From positions 9,773,738 to 9,837,737 of the forward strand of contig NC_081137.1 in assembly GCF_958295425.1 (NCBI RefSeq): a stretch of DNA of 64,000 bases. Reading direction: 5' to 3'. The notes under the pieces are model-generated. The model ran no database searches. It was not told the origin of the DNA and saw nothing but the letters and a program-made list of their open reading frames with translations. This DNA comes from Solea solea (lineage: Eukaryota > Chordata > Actinopteri > Pleuronectiformes > Soleidae). The position numbers and the translations under genes were made by a program. Positions 48,413-57,949 of this stretch are shown here, piece after piece (position 1 is the stretch's first letter; every line of letters begins with the position of its first letter).

Positions 48413-48880
48413 CTATGACAACAAGCACATACAGTCCCTCTGAATCATCCCAGTCACGTCAACCTCACTGAGACGAGCAAGTCTGAACCTGGCAGAGATT
48501 TGAGATGAGACAATGATATCAGGCATGAAAACACTGAGTACTTGCGTATGAATGTATGATGTCATTGACTGAGTCCACACCCACTTATGTAATGTGTAAC
48601 CACAAGAACACCTACACAGTTTATAATTACAACCTGAAAGTGCTTTTGTTGCAGGATAATATTTCTTGTCCTTCTTCTTGTGTTGGCACAGAATAGTTTT
48701 TTCACTGCAGTGACCTTGACGGTGATTGGTCAAATGCAGGAACAAGGTCACTTCCAGGCAGTGGTGATTTTGGTCTCTCTTTGGTATTTGCTTCAAATCA
48801 GCCAATGAGAAGAGCTCTGGGTCCCTGAACTTCTGGCCCCACTGCTGAAACTGAAGCATGCGCTGTACACACACATGCAC
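48413..48880 (-). other. unidentified 155-codon open frame
   Basis: A single minus-strand frame starts at a Met (HVCVQRMLQFQQWGQKFRDP) and runs to a TGA-type end after MIQRDCMCLLS. It includes a Cys-rich patch (LCRCSCGYTLHKWVWTQ) and SSQISARFRLARLSEVDVTG. I do not recognise it. Its length and mixed composition in a region without simple repeats make it worth recording, but I see no splice partners and no second copy in the window. It could be a chance frame or an old TE piece. Confidence 0.25.
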
Positions 48881-49413
48881 GTGCAGCAGTTCAGCAGCAC
48901 ACAGGCGCTGGGAGGATATCTCAGCCGGGCCCCACCGACCGGAAACAGAGGACGCACAGCATCCGGCACAACCAACTATTCAAATACAACTAGACAATGT
49001 GTCTTCAGAGGAAATTGCGTTCATCAAATGAAAACTGCGGACATTTCATTGGGGAAAAAGTTGAATCGACATTTTTGACACCGGAAAGCATAAAAGCTTA
49101 TAATCCTCCCCTGCACATCAGCGCCCTCTGGTCAGATACTGGCCCCTAATGCAAAGACGCCGCTGCTTCCGGGGAAGCAGTAGGTGAGTGCAGGTGCTGG
49201 GCTTCTGTATGAGGACTGGGGGACCTGCTGAAAGGCAGATCCAGTTTTTGATTGACAGCGTTGCAGATACATACGCAACACCGGAGCCATTTCTGCTCAA
49301 GTCCTGTGTGGATTTTGCGAGTGAAGTCTGTAGATAAATAGCTGATCGTTGCTCGGCAATATAGCCCATTTTCATTTGTACATATTCACTGTAAATAAAA
49401 ACACAGCATTTCA
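48881..49413. other. no recognisable feature; (CATC)n at 49,413-49,434
   Basis: Moderate GC. The CATC run is the 3' tail of the adjoining minus-strand SINE. Confidence 0.4.
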
Positions 49414-49812
49414 TCCATCCATCCATCCATCCATCATCTACCGCTTTATCCTCCACCAGAGGGTCGCGGGGGGTGCTGTGCCAATCTCAGCTGACATAGG
49501 GCGATAGGCTTGGTACACCCTGGACAGTTCGCCAGTCCATTGCAGGGCCACATACACATAGAGACAAACAACCATTCACTCTCACTCTCACACCTATGGT
49601 CAATTTAGGGTGTCCAATTTACCTAATCCCCATATTGCATGTTTTTGGACTGTGGGAGGAAGCTGGAGAACCCAGAGAATACCCACGCACACACGGGGAG
49701 AACATGCAAACTCCATGCATTAAGGCCCTTGTTCCAACCGGGGCTCGAACCCGGGTCTTCTTGCTGTAAAGGCAAGAGCGATAACCACTACACCAACCGT
49801 GCAGCCCCTTAT
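49414..49812 (-). mobile_element. tRNA-headed SINE (V-SINE-like)
   Basis: Same family as the 4.4 kb pair, read on the minus strand from 49,812: B box GGTTCGAGCCCC near 49,745, then the conserved body, then a (GATG)n tail at 49,414-49,434. The 9-bp target duplication AGCATTTCA lies at 49,405-49,413 and 49,813-49,821. Diagnostic bases (TTTAGGGTGTCCAATTTACC, CTAATCCCC) put it with the first SINE of the pair. Confidence 0.82.
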
Positions 49813-49821
49813 AGCATTTCA

Positions 49822-50134
49822 GTTTTACATAATTATTGGGTTTTCTTGTTATAGTTGTTCATTTGGAGAAGTTATGTATCAATAGAATTTATGTATAAAT
49901 AATTCAAGTAATCCAGTAGGGAATAAGATTTTAGCAGCAAACTGCTGCAAAATATTATGGTATAATGCAGTATTTTTGTGTCTGTTAAGTCTGTACTTCA
50001 CTAAGGTCTGTCCACTACTCGTCGCAGGGCTCTCAAGTCTCACACATTGAGCGTGACAGTCATGCTTTTCGGTCTTTTGTCACACACTCCCGCCACACAT
50101 TGTATTTCTCACGCTGAAATTTTTTTTATAAAAT
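49822..50134. other. no recognisable feature
   Basis: AT-rich spacer between two SINEs. Confidence 0.4.
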
Positions 50135-50146
50135 ACATTTCTCTGG

Positions 50147-50526
50147 GGGCCACACGGTGGTGTAGTGGTTAGCACTCTCGCCTTGCAGCGAGAAGACCCG
50201 GGTTCGAGCCCCGGTTGGAACAAGGGCCTTTCTGCATGGAGTTTGCATGTTCTCCCCGTGTGTGCGTGGGTTCTCTCCGGGTTCTCCGGCTTCCTCCCAC
50301 AGTCCAAAAACATGCAATGTGGGGATAGGTAAATTGGACACTCCAAATTGACCATAGGAGTGAGTGTGAGAGTGAATGGTTGTTTGTCTCTATCTGTGTG
50401 TGGCCCTGCGATGGACTGGCGAACTGTCCAGGGTGTACCCCGCCTATCGCCCGATGTAGCTGAGATTGGCACAGCACCCCCTGCGACCCTCTGGTTGAGG
50501 ATAAAGCGGTAGATGATGACTGACTG
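50147..50526 (+). mobile_element. tRNA-headed SINE (V-SINE-like), plus strand
   Basis: Starts GGGCCACACGGTGGTGTAGT with an A box and GGTTCGAGCCCC as B box. The body includes TTCTCCGGCTTCCTCCCACA. It ends AGATGATGACTGACTG. A perfect 12-bp target duplication, ACATTTCTCTGG, flanks it (50,135-50,146 and 50,527-50,538). Clean ends and few differences from the consensus of the other copies suggest that it is the youngest here. Confidence 0.88.
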
Positions 50527-50538
50527 ACATTTCTCTGG

Positions 50539-50979
50539 CGCTCCGCTATCGCCATGGAACCGGCAGGAGACTGTTCTCATACACATATGCTTGCCTCACT
50601 AGCAGATACTCCACCTTGTGGCCAAAATGAGAAACCACACCTCTCTGTATGTGCTACTTCTCATCACAGAAACTGAAGCGCAGATACTATTTTGTGAGCT
50701 ACACAGAACAAAACATATACAAAACATAACTGGATATTATAACCTCTTAACATTTTAATTAAAATAACTATAAACATATAGGAAGGGGGGTGGCTTATTC
50801 TGTTATCATTTCTTGTCCTTGCACTAGTGTAGTCATATTTCCATCATCTGTTGTTGTTATTTCTTTTCTTTTTGAAATAACAGTTTGCAGTGCAGTTGCA
50901 GTAAATACAGTTTTATTGTTGCATAGTCCATTTTAGTCAGGAGGCTACTTTTAGTTGTAATATTTAATTTTTATATTTT
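50539..50979. other. no recognisable feature
   Basis: AT-rich sequence. Nothing recognised. Confidence 0.4.
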
Positions 50980-51021
50980 ATATGCATACATGGCCAGGAT
51001 TTCCTGGCCATGTATGCATAT
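50980..51021. repeat. perfect 19-bp palindrome, 4-nt loop
   Basis: ATATGCATACATGGCCAGG (50,980-50,998) is exactly complementary to 51,003-51,021, with loop ATTT. Not associated with a recognisable element. Confidence 0.88.
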
Positions 51022-51309
51022 GCATGTGGGCATTTGTCTGTTTCAAAGATATAAGCCCCCTACCCCCCTACCGCCTCAAAAACTGCCAGCAACGCCTACA
51101 ACACACAATCTTTATCCCCCCTCCCCCCCGTCATCTGAGTAAAATCATGATCTATCAAGCTGCACAACTGCATTTAGAAGAAGACAGAAGAAGACGGCTT
51201 TTATTTTGAATATGTTAAAAATGTGCATTACATTGCATTGAGAAGAAAACAGGAAATTCCTCATGAGAGAGTAGAATCTTGGTGTAACACACACACCAAT
51301 GGTATACAA
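51022..51309. other. no recognisable feature
   Basis: Contains short C runs (51,057-51,075 and 51,116-51,128) and a duplicated AGAAGAAGAC word. Nothing coding. Confidence 0.35.
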
Positions 51310-52000
51310 CAGAGGTCTCTAACAGACGGACGGCGGTCTGAGTCTGGACCCAGATGCCGTCCTATACAGACCTGGACCTACAGTCAATAAATTATTTTAG
51401 TCTTTTAAATTTTGACGGGGCACTTCTATTTTGACCGGCGCAGCTTGTCTAGACTTTACGGTAATGGTTTAGTGAATCTGGACAACAACAGCAGAAAGTG
51501 GGGGAGTGGGATAAAAGAGGGAAAGAAAGAGAAACTAAAACTGTTCAGTGTTAAGATGTGTCGAGATCTATCTGTTTAAAATAAGTTGAGACTGATAAAA
51601 CAAAGAAAAAGGAACTCAAGCTGCTGCTATACTTTATTTCATTTCTCAGAAAATAAAAATAATTATAATAATATAATATAATAATAAAATAATTTTATTT
51701 ATTTTCACCATTTTATTTTTAAAAACAGCCCTCTTTTCCTTAAAGAGAGGAGAAAATAATACATTTATTCTGTATTAGATATCTGAATAATTGTATAAAA
51801 GTGACAAGAAATATTGAAATGTTTTTGAAATGCTCTTTCTATATTTGATCTGATTGTTAGTTGTTGGTTAGATGCAGACGTTGATACATCTACTAGGCTA
51901 CTTCAATATATACCCCACTACTAAATCATGATGTTCCGGACCTTTGCTTGAGGACATTTTCACTAACTGGACCTATTAAAATTTTTGTTGAATACCCCTG
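51310..52000. mobile_element. hAT-like nonautonomous element, about 690 bp
   Basis: Left end CAGAGGTCTCTAACAGACGG; right end ...GTTGAATACCCCTG, which reads CAGGGGTATTCAAC in reverse. The shared CAGRGGTNTNYAAC terminus is a hAT signature. The internal text (GGCGGTCTGAGTCTGGACCC) resembles a fish hAT family that I recall. No clear 8-bp target duplication: the right side abuts another element. Confidence 0.55.
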
Positions 52001-52181
52001 GTTTAGGCTGTTTACCTCCCACAAAACCACAACGTCACATGCCTATTCAAACACAGCCCCGTTTACAATCGTGGGATTTATTAAAGTAAACACACCCCTC
52101 TCTGTACGCTACATTTGAAATGCCCTCTGACGTTGTCTGTGGAAAAAAAATTTGGTTTTGTGGGATGTAAACGGCCTAAAC
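52001..52181. mobile_element. MITE, 181 bp, long inverted ends
   Basis: GTTTAGGCTGTTTACCTCCC at 52,001 is mirrored at the right by GGGATGTAAACGGCCTAAAC (ending 52,181), and pairing extends through ACAAAACCA. That makes about 29 bp of terminal inverted repeat with two mismatches. No coding capacity. It starts at the exact base where the adjoining hAT-like element ends. Confidence 0.7.
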
Positions 52182-52719
52182 AGATCGGTGCGCTCCCATT
52201 ATATGCTTCTGTGGCGATACAAGGACAGACAGAACTACTGCAGAACAGGTGACATTAAAATGAAAATCTTCAGATTCATTCTTTTAGACCTCAAAAGTTA
52301 GGAAACTATAGCCCCAATTTGAATTTGCAGAGAATTGTCCTTGAAGATCGGGTGTCCAGTAGGAAACCTGTGTGCCGTCACATGAGGGGCTAAAATCCAT
52401 GATTGATCAAAGATCGTCGATTTACACCACAATGGTTGTCTCTGTATTGTTTATGATTGCTACTCTCAGAAAATCGCCAGTAAATCCTAATAAATAATAC
52501 ATAGGAAACGTGACAGAAATGTCTGTGAAGCTCACACACACACACAAGGGACTGTCATACTTCACAGGGAACTTGGGTTTCTGGTCATTTTTAAATAAAA
52601 ACAATAGCATAGAAAATTTACTTTAAAGGTCTTTAACCATATTATTACTTCAAATGTGCGTTTGAATTTAATTAAGGACCTCTGCATTCTTAAAGTGAAA
52701 CTGTCTGCAGCCATTATTT
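52182..52719. other. no recognisable feature
   Basis: AT-rich; a short (CA)n at 52,534-52,546. Nothing recognised until the RTE fragment. Confidence 0.4.
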
Positions 52720-53119
52720 TACCTAATGAGTGTTTACTGCCAAGCCTGACACACATTATATCCACCTTCCTTCTCTGCATCATGTCAATCAACTCTCTAG
52801 CTTTTCCCATCATCGTCCTAATATTCAAAGTCCCTACTCTCAGTCCCAGACTCTTGCCTTTCCTCTTTTCTCTCTTCCTCCTCTCCTCCTTCGACCTCGG
52901 CCCACAGTAGCCCAATTTCCACTGTTACCCTGTAGGTTATCGACACCAATGACGGTCGTTGTTAACCCGGGCCTCGACCGATCCGGTATGGAAGTCATAG
53001 GTTCAATTCGCATATTTGGTTTTGGTTTTGGCAGAGGTTTTACGCCGGATGCCCTTCCTGACACAACCCTCTGCATTTATCCGGGCTTGGGACCAGCTCA
53101 AAAAGACACTGGCTTGTGA
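52720..53119 (-). pseudogene. RTE-type LINE 5' end and endonuclease start
   Basis: The minus strand reads from 53,119 through the characteristic 5' leader (GGAAGGGCATCCGGCGTAAA, ACCGTCATTGGTGTCGATAA) into a frame with LRVGTLNIRTMMGKARELID and MMQRRKVDIMCV. This is the N-terminal start of the apurinic-type endonuclease. Similarity is lost after about 52,725, so only the first tens of codons remain. The same superfamily left the 3' fragment at 42.4-42.8 kb; the two are not parts of one insertion. Confidence 0.7.
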
Positions 53120-53790
53120 TATATATATATATTATATATATATATTTATTTAGCTCTTGCCCGCTCTCCCTCACAGTGCTTCGAGCATTGATGAGGGTAA
53201 GTTGTGCTGCTGCAATGCTGCATCACATTTGCACTGTTTTAGGTTGTTATTGTACAGTTTACGGTTAAACTCTTAATGTATGCTGTTCTCTGAGATGTAT
53301 ACTAGCTAACCATGCTATTTATGTGTCATTTATACCGCTATTTTAAGTTTTATAGGCAGTTTTAATGTGGCGTTTTTTGGCCAGAGTTAGCTTAATTGCC
53401 CCACTTGGTGCTATGTGATGATGCAGAGATTTATTGTGCCTTCACTTCTGCAGGTATGCATTTCTCTGCCATTGTACAGTTTACGGTTAAACTCTTAATG
53501 TATATGTATGTATATATATCTATATATATATATATATATAGATATATATATATATATAGATATATATTTATCTATATACACATATATGTATAGGGAGAGA
53601 GGGAGGATTGGTTTCTCTATATTTTGTGAGGCTAAATAAAATGGCTGTGTTCACCTACAAACAAGCTTGTTGTCTTGACATTGGGTTACATTCGGCTGCT
53701 TGTCTGCATTGCTGTTGGCATGGTGATATCTGAATGGTTAATACAATAGCAATTTCATTTTTGCTTAAGCTCTTTTTGTGTTTATTTCAG
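53120..53790. other. spacer with 33-bp direct repeat and (TA)n
   Basis: A 33-bp sequence beginning ATTGTACAGTTTACGGTTAA occurs at 53,249-53,281 and 53,471-53,503. A TATA/GATATA microsatellite spans 53,504-53,592. This could be the non-coding 5' part of the EnSpm-like element that follows. Confidence 0.5.
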
Positions 53791-54330
53791 ATCAATGGTT
53801 GTGTGGCAACTGACAGACCTTATAGAAAGATTTAAAGGTAAGACATTTTTTTTCCCATTCACAGCATATCGAGTCTGCATTGCTACTCATAGTGATAATT
53901 TGGATAGTCATTGAGTTGAATGCATTCCTTTTTGTATAAATTCTTATGAAATATAATTTTTTTTCAATAGCTTCCATGTAATATGTCAAAGTGACTCAAA
54001 AAAATAGGGCACATGACTTTTTTAGCCTCTCAGTGCTTCATTCTATTTTTTAATAGTAAATTATGGAATATGCATGTTTATTACTATAGCTTTCATGTAA
54101 TTAGCTATACATTTTTGTTTTCTGCTCCTCTGTTAAAGATAAACATGTCTTTTTTTCTATTTTTGTCTTTTCAGAGGACATGATGAGGAAAGTTTTCTTC
54201 TTTTAGATGAGGCCACCATCAAAGAGGTAATTGCAAGAGCTGGCCCTAGGCTCAAGTTTCTCTAGAAGTTTAGAGGACTTGTAAGAAGTTAGGATCAATG
54301 CAGACGTGAGAGGCTCAATTCTTCAGTTTT
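53791..54330 (+). pseudogene. SAM-domain exons upstream of EnSpm-like transposase
   Basis: Exon 53,791-53,838 (acceptor TTTATTTCAG, donor GTAAGA) encodes VVWQLTDLIERFK. The next exon follows acceptor GTCTTTTCAG at 54,174. In one shifted frame it gives EESFLLLDEATIKEVIARAG and PRLKFL, the helix pattern of a sterile-alpha-motif (SAM) domain. SAM domains mediate protein-protein association. A one-base loss just after the acceptor and a stop after LKFL make it non-functional. It is on the same strand as, and about 60 bp upstream of, the C2H2/transposase frame. The same kind of neighbour is seen at 14.4-15.6 kb. Confidence 0.55.
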
Positions 54331-54390
54331 CCACACACTATTATTATTATTATTATTACTATTTAGAGTATTTAATAGTTTACTTGGGAA

Positions 54391-55478
54391 GATGACATAT
54401 ACTTGCTTTAAGTGCAGACGGCAAATTCCAGGGGGAATCAAGAGTCTCCTGATGCATTTACGTGCAGTACACCATGTAAACTCAGCATCAACACATTTCC
54501 AGTGTAATGAAAGTGGTTGTGGTAGGACATTTTCTTGCATGTGGTGTTTTAAAAGACACTTGGAAAAGGAGCATGACGTTGGAAATACTCTTGATGACAC
54601 CTTTGAAGGTCCAGCCCCACCCGTTGTACAGAATGTTGAAATGCTGAATGCTGAAATGGAGCCAGCACAGGGAGAAGAGGAAGTTGAGGAGGATTGGGAT
54701 GAACTAGAGCCAGAGAGCATTACCAATCGGGTGGCCCTCTTTTTAGCCCACCTTAGATCCAAGTCTTCCATGACATATTCAAACTTAAACTTTGTGGTTC
54801 AGCATAGCTCCAGTTTAATAGTGATATTGTCAGCAGACTGCAATCAAAGACTATGTCTTTATTTTGTCAGTTTGGTCTTGATCAAAGCCCAGAGGTAGAA
54901 GAGCTTGGGGTGGAGTTCTCGGAAACAGCTGAGCCTTTCAAAGGAATGGAAACAGATGCAGTATTTTGCTAAAACTGGAAACTTCATTCAGCCAGTTGAG
55001 GAGCTTTACTCTGGGGTTTCCTATGATCAGCCAACAACCTCTGCCAAAGGCATTGTTCCAGCAATTTGTAATTCCTGATTCATATCACCGTATTCCGTTA
55101 AATAGCCTTTTGACCAAGATTCTTGAAATCCCTGGGATTTTGCAGGCCATGTTGGAATGGCAGCGCAGAGAGGGGGGTGCAATTCAGAATGTTTTTGTTG
55201 GTTAGTTTTGTAAAACTCATCCATTGTTCCAGAACAAGGTTTCAATCCCACTTGTGATTTACCAAGATGATTGTGAGATAGTAAATCCGCTTGGTTCAAG
55301 ACTGGGATTCACAAGTTAGGACTGATTTATTTCAGCGCTTTCTTATTTATTGAAGCGCTTGCCACCAGACCTGCTATCAAGTTTGCAGTCACAGTTCCTA
55401 TAACAGTGTATAAATCTGATGACGTAGCCACCTATGGCCTTGATGCAATCCTGCGCCCTATCGTGGAAGAGATGTACA
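54391..55478 (+). pseudogene. EnSpm/CACTA-like transposase relic (copy 3), N-terminal part
   Basis: Begins at ATGACATATACTTGCTTTAA with two C2H2 fingers (CFKCRRQIPGGIKSLLMHLR, then CNESGCGRTFSCMWCFKRH). An acidic linker follows (AQGEEEVEEDWDELE). Later frames hold LLTKILEIPGILQAMLEWQR, then after a stop FCKTHPLFQNKVSIPLVI and YQDDCEIVNPLGSRLGF (the DD-NPLG block). Further stops precede DDVATYGLDAILRPIVEEMY at 55,420-55,475. At that codon the protein is cut by the 55.5-61.0 kb insertions, and it resumes at about 61,055. Same family as the 9-10 kb and 10.8-14.3 kb relics, but clearly diverged from both. Confidence 0.7.
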
Positions 55479-55479
55479 A

Positions 55480-56788
55480 AGGTTGCGTACGCACAAAAAC
55501 GTGGCTTATGTCCTTTTCCACACTCACGTTCAGATGTATAAAGCGTGAAATGTGCGGAAATGTGCGGTGCCCCACGCCAACTTCATGGCTGGTATACGCA
55601 CGTTTCTACAGCTATTGTTCCTTTGGCGACACTTAGAGGTGATGCTGGGAAACTGTTAATAATGTGAAAACAGTTAGTCATCAGAGTGATGTGCACATCA
55701 GACGACGTGAGCGAGGAACGCAATGATCTACTTGCAAACAAGGATAATTGGCTCATAAGCCGATTTCGTTTACCAAGGCCAGTGTTACTGGATTTGTGCG
55801 CAGAGCTGCGGCCGGCCCTAGAGAGCAACACAGCGAGGAGCCGGGGGTTGTCTGTGCCCACACAGGTGCTGACCATGCTGGGGTTCCTGGCAACAGGGGC
55901 ATTCCAGCAGGAGCTGGCCGATCCGTCAGGAGTGTGCCAGTCAACCCTGAGCCGAGCCATGCCAGCTGTGTGGGACGGAATCATCTGAATGTCATCCAGG
56001 CACATCAAATTCCCATACAATGCTGTTGAGCAGGCCAACATTAAAGCGCAATTTGCAGCAAGAGCCAGTTTCCGTAATGTAATCGGAGCTATTAACTGCA
56101 CACCCATTGCTATAAAAGCGTCAACACAGGATGAATTTGTTTATGTTGATAGGCAACAATTTAATTCCATCAATGTACAAATCATATGTGATGTGCAAAT
56201 GCAGCTAACTAACATCGTGGCAAGGTGGCCTGGTTCAACGCACAACTCATTCATTATGACCAACAGTATGGTTGGGACAGGCTGGAGGCTGGCACAGTGC
56301 GCGATAGGTGGCTTCTGGGTGAGTAAATAGTTTATTCTTTTAATTGTCCCGTATGTAAACCAGCACAATGCACATTTGGGCCTGTGCACATTCAAATATC
56401 ATGTTTGTCCCTGTGTTCAATATTCACGTTAGTAAAAGCGGGCGTAAAATTGGAAATGTCGGCCACGGCACATTTCTGCATTCATTAATTGTGTGGTTCA
56501 TTGAAGTCGTGTATTGTATTCTGCCTTCATCTGACCCCAGGGGACCGTGGCTATCCCCTAAGAACGTGGCTGATTACCCCTCTTACGGACCCCAACACCG
56601 ACCAAGAGAGGAGGTGTAATGACCTCCATTCCCGCAGTTGTGGAGAGGGCAATCGGCCTGCTGAAGGGACGGTGGCGCTGCCCGGACAGGTCGGGGGGGG
56701 GGGGGGGGGGGTGCTGCTATACCGACCTGAGAAGGTGTGCCACATCGTGATGGCCTGTGGCGTCCTCCACAACATGGCACACAGATGA
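55480..56788 (+). pseudogene. PIF/Harbinger transposase (HARBI1-like), inactive
   Basis: N-terminal helical region at 55,686-55,985: DNWLISRFRLPRPVLLDLCA and QQELADPSGVCQSTLSRAMP. A TGA follows at 55,986. The nuclease part is at 55,989-56,318: GAINCTPIAIKASTQDEFVY and IVARWPGSTHNSF. An intron (GTGAGT at 56,319 to CCCCAG at 56,540) leads to GYPLRTWLITPLTDPNTDQE and EKVCHIVMACGVLHNMAHR. Family nucleases have Asp in GxIDCT and GSTHDS; here both are Asn, so catalysis is lost. A frameshift lies before the intron. A run of 18 G at about 56,693-56,710 is a second disruption. Upstream, 55,480-55,685 begins GTTGCGTACGCACAAAAACG, a probable left terminus. I could not find the right one. Confidence 0.78.
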
Positions 56789-57812
56789 AAAAATCAGCAA
56801 AACTGAGTGTATTTAAAAAGAAGTATGTAGATATGACTATTAATCAATACAGAATGACCCACGCGGAAAGTATGACAAAGGTCAAGGACAGAAATCTCTA
56901 GACACTGTGGGAAACGGCAGTGGAAGCAAATGTAACCAAAAAAAAAAAAAAAAAGTGAATGTACCCAAAAAACAGCTGACACTGATACAAATGTCAACAC
57001 ATGAGAAGTATTTAGCTGCCACTGTGAAACAAGTCACTACGGAGAATCAATTGATCCAAGATACAACTGCTAAGCTGGTCACTGAATGCGATCGACAGAG
57101 TGTTCTCAACAAGAAGTACAGGTTCTGGTGAACCTAGTTGCCCAGATGGGACCTTCATGGCTGGCTACATTTGGGACGGATGGGATGAGTGGAAAGTCGT
57201 GTGCCTTGCCGTAGAGGATGTCGAGGATGTGTACATATTCACATTCATGATGATCGGAATGCTCTCCCTGGGATGGGGAATGTTCCTGCAATACCGGGAA
57301 CTGAGAAAGATCGGCAATGAGATGACCAATGAATTGATCAATGTGAAGGTGGATAGCGCAATAACAAAGAGAGCCATGGTTGGGCTGCGCTCCGACGTCT
57401 CCACAACCCTCGAGCACGTGAAAAGAATGGAGAAGCAAAGCGAGGCGAATCCTACGGATGAGATGGATGACTAAAGGGAAAGAAAAAAAAAACAAGTCGA
57501 GACTGTCACTCACGACGGAATATCATGGACACATGTACAGACACACATGGAGTCTGATTTGACTGTCTAGAGCTAGACTATATCTCTGAGTGCTACCTGA
57601 TGCTGAAGCATGTTTTCTTTGTCAAATTTCATAAAAAAAAAAAAATAACTATGAAATGTATGATGATAATGGGGGCGGGACTAGATAAGCTTTTGCTTCT
57701 CCCGCTTTCCCTTTCGGTTTTGTGTATTGTGTGAACAGCACTGTTGTGTGATGAGTGATCGAAATGTCATGACCGAAATAAACATATAAATAAATAAATA
57801 AATAAATAAATA
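56789..57812 (+). other. unidentified retroelement with two ORFs and (AAAT)n tail
   Basis: First frame 56,907-57,131: basic start, then LTLIQMSTHEKYLAATVKQV and TTENQLIQDTTAKLVTECDR, coiled-coil-like. Second frame 57,100-57,474, overlapping: CPDGTFMAGYIWDGWDEWKV, a hydrophobic stretch VYIFTFMMIGMLSLGWGMFL that could cross a membrane, then a charged helix (RELRKIGNEMTNELINVKVD) ending EANPTDEMDD. A non-coding tail with GGGGGCGGGACTAGATAAGC, signal AATAAA at 57,777 and (AAAT)n at 57,786-57,812 looks like a retrotransposon 3' end. I do not recognise the proteins. It lies between the Harbinger and L2 copy B. Confidence 0.4.
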
Positions 57813-57949
57813 AACATCCCCCCACTGGAGGAACCGGATGCCGGACCAACTTCAACCCACCCCGGGAAGCCATACGGGCCCGGCAGAATGTGATTTCAAG
57901 CATGTAAAGAGGCAAGGACAGAATTTACTTGTACGCAGAATTTACTGGG
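57813..57949. other. short GC-rich junction
   Basis: GGAACCGGATGCCGGACC and CCACCCCGGGAAGCCATACG separate the retroelement tail from the L2 5' end. Not identified. Confidence 0.3.

Noticed and set aside
50160..50220. tRNA-like A and B boxes, possible tRNA gene
   Set aside because: The boxes belong to the SINE head. The rest of the sequence does not fold as a tRNA, and the element has a SINE body, tail and target duplication.
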